A program made the position numbers and the translations under genes. From Daphnia carinata (taxonomy: Eukaryota; Arthropoda; Branchiopoda; Diplostraca; Daphniidae), in assembly GCF_022539665.2 (NCBI RefSeq), contig NC_081336.1, positions 4,294,221 to 4,358,220 of the forward strand: a DNA stretch of 64,000 bases, given 5' to 3'. How positions within the stretch are numbered: the first letter of the stretch is position 1; every line of letters begins with the position of its first letter. Under the pieces are notes generated by a model. The model made no database searches. It worked only from the letters and a program-made list of their open reading frames with translations, and had not been told where the DNA came from. Of the stretch, positions 58,201 to 64,000 are shown in pieces.

Positions 58201-61200
58201 CCACTTGAAATGAAACTGGAAACCCCTCGAACGAATAAGCTCATAAAAAAAACGAAATGTGCGGATATGATGTCTTAATATGGTTGATAAATCAAGTTTC
58301 GCAAGACACTCTCCTTGAAATGTGTTTTATTATTTTTTTTTTTTTTTGGTTTGTTTTAAAATAAAATTTCTTTAGATGTTTTCGCAGCCGTTTTTCAAAT
58401 TGTTACTTGTCGTTAGGGGTAGAAAAAAATAAACAAATAATAACTCTCCGACAAGGAGGAATTCGAAATTTCAAAAGAAACGGTAGCTCAGCAAATGATT
58501 GCGCATGCCAAAGTGAACTGAAGGCAGCTTAGGAAAATTGGGGTTAATTAGTAGGCGACCTACTTTGAACGATGACTAATACATTTTCAATAACAATGAA
58601 AAGAAGCTTCCCCGAACTGCCAATTAGTGTAAAAAACATATGCAAATTTTCCCTGGGGGGCTTTGAAAAATGAGACAAAAGTATGCTTATATTTAATCAC
58701 GTCCCATCATTTCAACATCCCTTCGTATACAACGTACATTTATAGTCCTTCTTTGCGGCACGTAAAGACAACTTCATCAGTTAAATTGAAACACGAAATT
58801 CCATTACGTTTTTAGCGATTGTCTTTATTGACGCATCTACTAAACAAATCCAAACCAATCACGTGATCTATTTTAAAGTATTCGACAACTTGTTACAGAT
58901 GTATACGGCATCATATCTCGCGTAATTAAGAGCCCTTCATCATCCTCCCGTTTTCATACCGAAGATTGTAAACTATATACGCTTTAACAGACAGCCTAAT
59001 AGCTATATATATTTTGCATCAACCAAAGTAAACTGGGCAAAGTAAAGCCGAAAAAAAAGTTGTTCGATGACATTTGAAAGTTATAAGTAACAGGCGTCGC
59101 GGCGCTTCTGGACCAAAATGCTGAAAGAGTCTGTTAAAGTTGGCGAAAGGAAACGCACGGTATTATACCCCCATCAGATCAGATAACTTTTGAAAAAAAA
59201 AAAAAAAAAAAAAAAAATGTATACTAACTTTTAACACCGGTATATGCAACTGGAATATGTAATATTTTTTTTTTTTTGCCTATCGGAGGGTGTGGTAAAT
59301 AAGATTTTACTTATCAAATTTTAGGGGGGAAAAAAAGTTTCTTGCAGTCCATGCACAACCCGTTAATTGTTTCAAAGTTGGACCTATTTTTTATTACGTC
59401 GCTGACGGCAATGAAGTGCTGATGCATAATGAGGTGGTACGTGATGACGTCAATGTTTCAGAGAGTCAAACATTTCAAAGTCGTCCACATCTCGATTTTC
59501 AACTGAGCGAAAGAATTTCAGTTCTTTTTTTCTCCCCATAAACAACAGATTTGTCTCATTCTCAAGCAGTTCTCCAATTTTTAAACAACGTCGACAGCAA
59601 CGAAAACACGACCAAACTTTGAATCGGAAATGCTAATCTCCTTGGCAGTTGGCGCTGATGATTGATGCACGAAAAGCCCCAAATGAAAAGGTCAACACCC
59701 CGAATTGGGACGTTCAAGATCGTCTTCCACCAAAACAATTTCAGCTCAAGGTTTTGTCTTCAATATACAAAATGATCACGTACACGTCGACATTGTGTGA
59801 CCTTTCATTTTGCCTTCCTTACTATTCTATGCCTCTTCGTCTCGCTGACGACGATGCTAAGCTCGTTTAACAACGCATCAGCAGACGTCCTCAAAAGTGG
59901 ATTCCCCACTCTACAAAGTTTTCTTTTTCTTTTTTCTCCATCCTTAATATCCAACCCCTAATAATAAATCTTTTCAACCCACTTAACGGAAGAGAAAAAC
60001 AAAACAAAGAACTTTTAGCGATGACAACCGGACCCATTTTTGTCCATCGATCCTTGAAATTCGATGCTTTGTTATTACGCTGCTTGCCTCTGAACCCGCA
60101 TGTAACATTGACATAACAATCTGCTTCCCCGTATTAGACCAAATCAAAGGTCGTGTCAAATCCCTCATCACATCAGAAAAAATAAAATAAAACAAAAAAA
60201 AAATGTGTTGCAAATCTTTCCACTGCCCTTTCAAATCTCGCGTGTAAACACACACACACACGCAAAAGCAAACGTGTGAGTTTATTTTATTTTTTTGAGC
60301 TTTGCCTCATGGTTTGGCCCTTCGTTTTTTTTTTTTTTTTCCCGCCCCCGGTTTCTAGATTGCATTGGCTGTTGTCAGTATAGAATAAAACCTATAGATC
60401 CTATTTCATCTCCCCGCGGGATCGATCAGCGTCGTCCGTGCTGTATCCCATCCGAAACGATATTGACAAGGAAAGCCGAACCGATTCGGCTTTTTGCTTC
60501 ACCCCCTCATCTTCTTTATATAGAAACGAAAATGTGTACACGTATGGAGTGCGTGACTGCGTGACTGCTCGATAGTTTTATTTCGTCAGCCGGGCTTACA
60601 GTTTTTTTTTTTCGCCCGCTGCCAGACATATTGATACACAGACACTATACACACTAGATTGGAATTGGGTCTCATCACTTTTGTTTCCTATCTTCATTCA
60701 ACCAACGTTCGTTCTACCCCCGTCTCTTGTTAAACGCATCTTCCATGTGTGTAGGGTCTTCCTTAGGAAATCCAAAAAAAACTGCAACTTGTCTTCTTGA
60801 ATCTAGATATGACATCCATATAATCATCTTTAGTTGGCCTTTCAAAAGTATTTAATCAAAAGCGAGTGCGTCGTGTTATTATTTGTTTGAGAGAGAGAGA
60901 TGCGCCCTACTTTCTCTTTTGGCGCATCGCGGGGTATATATTCTATTGTCATAGATTGCCTGTACGAGTTAAACAGATTGTCCCGCTTCTTGCTGAGCTC
61001 CTATAAGTTCTCTATAGAACAAACTTGAAGACGCGTTCTATTTAATTTATTTTTTCTAGTCGATTAAGCTGAAGATTAAAAATTGATGTGTGTGTGTGTG
61101 TTTCTTTGTTTTTTTTTTTTACCTGCGTCCATCATTCGTACGGTATTCTATACATCCGTTAGCCATGGCCGTTAAACGCGTATCGTAAATACTAAACGTC

Positions 61201-64000
61201 GAATGAAAGATTCATTTTTTGATCGGATTAAATGCGATGTCTCGCAGCATTCATTAGCCGTTGAATGATAACGTTGGCACTATCGTATAAAAAAAAAAAA
61301 TAGAAGCCGAAACGTTACGTAGAAAAGCTCGGCAGTTCAACAGCAATTTACTCACGCACGGATGCCTGGCCGGCGTTTGAATTAAAAAGGGAATCAGTTC
61401 GATGGAAAGAAAAAAAAATGACATGTTCATCACTTCCGTTTTTCAGCTGGGGCATTCAGCATTAACACGCATGAAAGAAAAGGTAATTCCTAACGCGCTT
61501 TGTCTTCTATTCCGACAGACTATTAAACAACAGGAGGAGTCCATATTTTCACGAACTAAACTCAATCGAAAAAGGGGCATTTTGTTGTCGCAACATCACA
61601 ACGTTTCATGCCTCGTCTTTCTTAGTCTTTCCACGGGCTTTGCTGTTCCACCTCTGCGTTTATTGCGATGCGCTTCGATCGCGTGAAACGAAGCGAAGAC
61701 GCCGCACGTCGTCACCCGCTTCACGTGAACTATATAACAAACACACGAGGCAACGTCAAGTGAGGCATCACTAGTCAACGGCACGTTTTGTTTGTAAAAT
61801 ATCAAAATGTGCGCTTGTTTTTTATGGGAGGTAGGTGACGAGACGTGTCGTTGAATGAGTTAAGGTAGCCTACTTTTATTTTGAAAGTGCGTTATTTGTT
61901 TGTTTTTGAAATTAACAGCTTGAGAAGGGATCGATGTCTGTTACCTATCAAAAGACGTTTACGTTCTATTTTTATTTGCATAAACAGTGTCAAGTGTACA
62001 CACAGACACAAAATGGGATTCGCCCTTATGCTGTTGGCTGTCGGTGATTTCCACAAATTCGGTTGTGATTCACTGAATGAAAGAAGGTCAAAGAGTGTAT
62101 TCAATATGTACCTTGCCAGCTATCTATAAATAAAAAGCGTAAATGTTGCACGTATTTATAGATTTATAGTATCGACACGGGCAAGCTTGCTGCGTGTACA
62201 CACAGCGTATGGGGACGAGGAAGATGGGGAGGGGAGCAGGGTGCGGGAAAACTAAGTGTCACGGTTGGTCAGTTGCCGAGAGCTTTCTTATCCGTGCAGC
62301 GCAGGCTGAGGCGGCACGGCACGCGCCGTTTCTCACACTCTATCAAACACGCACACCCATACTGCGCTTCCTTTCTCTTCTCATACCATTGGCCCGACTG
62401 CCTCGCTGTCGGTACAATAAAGGCCGAACCATGTATCGCTTTAAGAAAACAAAACAACAACTTTTGAAAAAGATAAAAAACAAAAAAAAATCGAATGTTT
62501 GTGTTTTCTTCTATAGGAAAGAATAAATGGAATTTTTATGCTTTCTTTCATCAAGATACTTTAAGAACAGGATCTTGCTTATCTCTTTGTTTGTTTTTTT
62601 TTCCCATTCTTTTCCTATCGTGAATGAATGCCAGGAAACCATATATTTCATTTCTATCTTCCCTCTTTTTTTTTTTTGTGCTCTCTATTCGATTTGGACG
62701 ACTCCGGCATGTGTTCCCGCGTTTAGGCCGCGTTTGTGCAATTGAATATATTGAAATTGTTATGCATCAGACGAATATCCACTAGACACGTTGAACTAAA
62801 AAAAAAAAAAAAAAAAAAACGAATTGGTTATATTTCTTTTGTGTGTGTGTGTGTGTGTCGTTTTCAGTGTGTTGCCGCGATAGAGAATAGAAAAATTCAA
62901 TTTTGATGACCGTGTCCATTTGTTTTATATCTAGGAGTACGAGGACAATCGAGTCAATCTGCTCAATAAAAAAAAAAAAAAAAAAACGGAGAGAGAGAGT
63001 GACACAAAAAAAAAAAAAAAAAAAGAAGACGTAGATTTTGCTATTGATGGTGCACTCATCTCCTTTGGTTAGTCCGACATCTTCGCCGTCTACACAAGAG
63101 GAAAAAAAAAAAGGGATGGCTGGTTTTATTTGAAAAAAAAAAAAAAAAAAGAATAAGAAGATAAAGAATCTGCGTGGGCTGTGGGAAGAGTTCGACTCTA
63201 GTCAGTCTAGACGAGACATCGGGAAGCGGACTGTGTCCCTCCAAGCATCTATAGACGATATAGGCCTTTTTTGCTGTGCGCATTCTATACAAGCCAAAAA
63301 GATAAATCTAGCGAGTGCAAATCCCCAAAAATGGTTCGCTATGTGGCTAGTCGGCCATCGACACGCTTGATGATTCGTGAACGACGGCCCGTCATATCAA
63401 TGTCGGAATGAATCAAATGCCATCCTCATTGATACGAAAAAAAAAAATAATAATAATAAAATAAAATAAACAAATATTTGTCCCTTTATTTTTCTCTTTT
63501 ACCCGTCACTCCAAGTTTTATTTATTTATTTATTTTTTTTTTTGTAGTGCCCTATTTTCGTATTCCTCGAATTGCCTGATTCCAAAGAGGGAAGATCGAC
63601 TTGGCTTTCATGCAGGAATTTTCTAAATCTGAAATGGGTCGACGTAGAGTTTTTGCGATTTGTGCAACAACAACAACAAAAAAAAAGAACAACAAACGGG
63701 AGAAAATATTCAAATGTTAAAGAGTCGAAGAACAAAAAAGGTGGCGACCCCCCTGCCAATTAGCAGTTGTAAACACAGAACCCGAGAAAAACACGATCCC
63801 GAGTCAACGGCCATTTCATTTCTCTTGTTTTTCTACACCCAACACTTTTTTTTTTGGTTTCGATATATTTCGCCATATATGGCCCGAACTTTGCTTTGTT
63901 GTCAAAACAAAACATTGGTCCGTGAAAAAAAAAAAAAAAAAGGAAAAAAAAAAACACGAGAGGGCGTCGCTTCAGGGCCGACGGACGAGTTAATTATAGC
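55296..64000. other. 8.7 kb without supported genes
   Basis: Probably an intron or upstream region of the GPCR. It is full of homopolymers: A runs near 55420, 56235, 59190, 62800, 62970, 63010 and 63135, and T runs near 58330, 59260 and 60320. It also holds a G13 run (57331-57343), a C10 run (57410-57419), a TG microsatellite near 62838-62858 and TTTA/TAA tracts near 63450 and 63520. Short frames exist but none has splice or family support. Confidence 0.5.

Noticed and set aside
61121-61150. Possible short upstream GPCR exon (donor GACGCAG|GTAAAA on the minus strand) in the right phase
   Set aside because: The implied exon would be about 25 bp and lacks the conserved TM3 cysteine and any TM2 sequence; the phase match is probably chance.

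Overview
The window is animal nuclear DNA with an arthropod character, and a small freshwater crustacean such as Daphnia is my best guess. The reasons are intron-rich genes with mostly 55-90 bp GT-AG introns, an arthropod-type casein kinase I alpha, an alpha/epsilon-sarcoglycan, expanded trypsin-like proteases, a Tyr/Gly/Ala-rich cuticle-like protein and a neuropeptide receptor with kilobase introns. No bacterial operons, CRISPR arrays or phage genes are visible. All gene models were assembled by hand from splice signals, reading-frame continuity and remembered protein families; no search was run.

Layout. 1-4.5 kb: the 3' end of an extended-PHD-finger gene (+), a small possible augmin-subunit gene (-) and a five-exon coiled-coil gene (+). 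Most of 1.8-3.6 kb and 5-10.8 kb is repeat: a palindromic MITE, a 1.7-kb fold-back element with ~500-bp nearly identical arms and three tRNA-like sequences in its loop, tRNA-derived SINEs and a dispersed repeat with a hairpin. 10.9-17.6 kb is dense: SMIM8-like (+), alpha/epsilon-sarcoglycan (-), ARL3 (+) and NUDT9 (+). 18.4-21.3 kb is casein kinase I alpha (-). 22.1-22.9 kb is a small zinc-ribbon gene (-). 23.6-26.4 kb holds two head-to-head copies of ribosomal protein S2 that encode the same protein. 26.7-27.5 kb is a broken LASP/nebulin-like SH3 gene. 28.8 kb is an intronless basic protein (+), and 30.5-32.8 kb a C2H2/zinc-ribbon protein (-). A tRNA-Cys lies at 33.8 kb.

34.2-35.6 kb is a catalytically dead serine-protease homologue (-), and 42.6-44.0 kb an intact trypsin-like relative of the same length (-). 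Between them is a FAXDC2-type sterol/fatty-acid hydroxylase (+), followed by a decayed tandem copy of its 3' end. 45.7-46.4 kb is the cuticle-like secreted protein (-), with a TATA box. 49.1-55.3 kb carries the last three coding exons of a peptide-type GPCR (-). I see no gene in 55.3-64 kb, which is probably intron or upstream sequence of that receptor.

The genes do not form one pathway; this is ordinary mixed gene order. The most striking signals are: (i) the RpS2 copies are identical across almost the whole coding sequence except for three tracts of back-to-back synonymous changes, each at or near the 3' end of an exon; (ii) both RpS2 copies share a GC-AG intron; (iii) casein kinase I alpha has DYG in place of DFG and a leaky-type TGA-C stop followed by 62 further in-frame codons; (iv) the young fold-back element carries tRNA-like cargo; (v) the two protease paralogues have opposite catalytic states.
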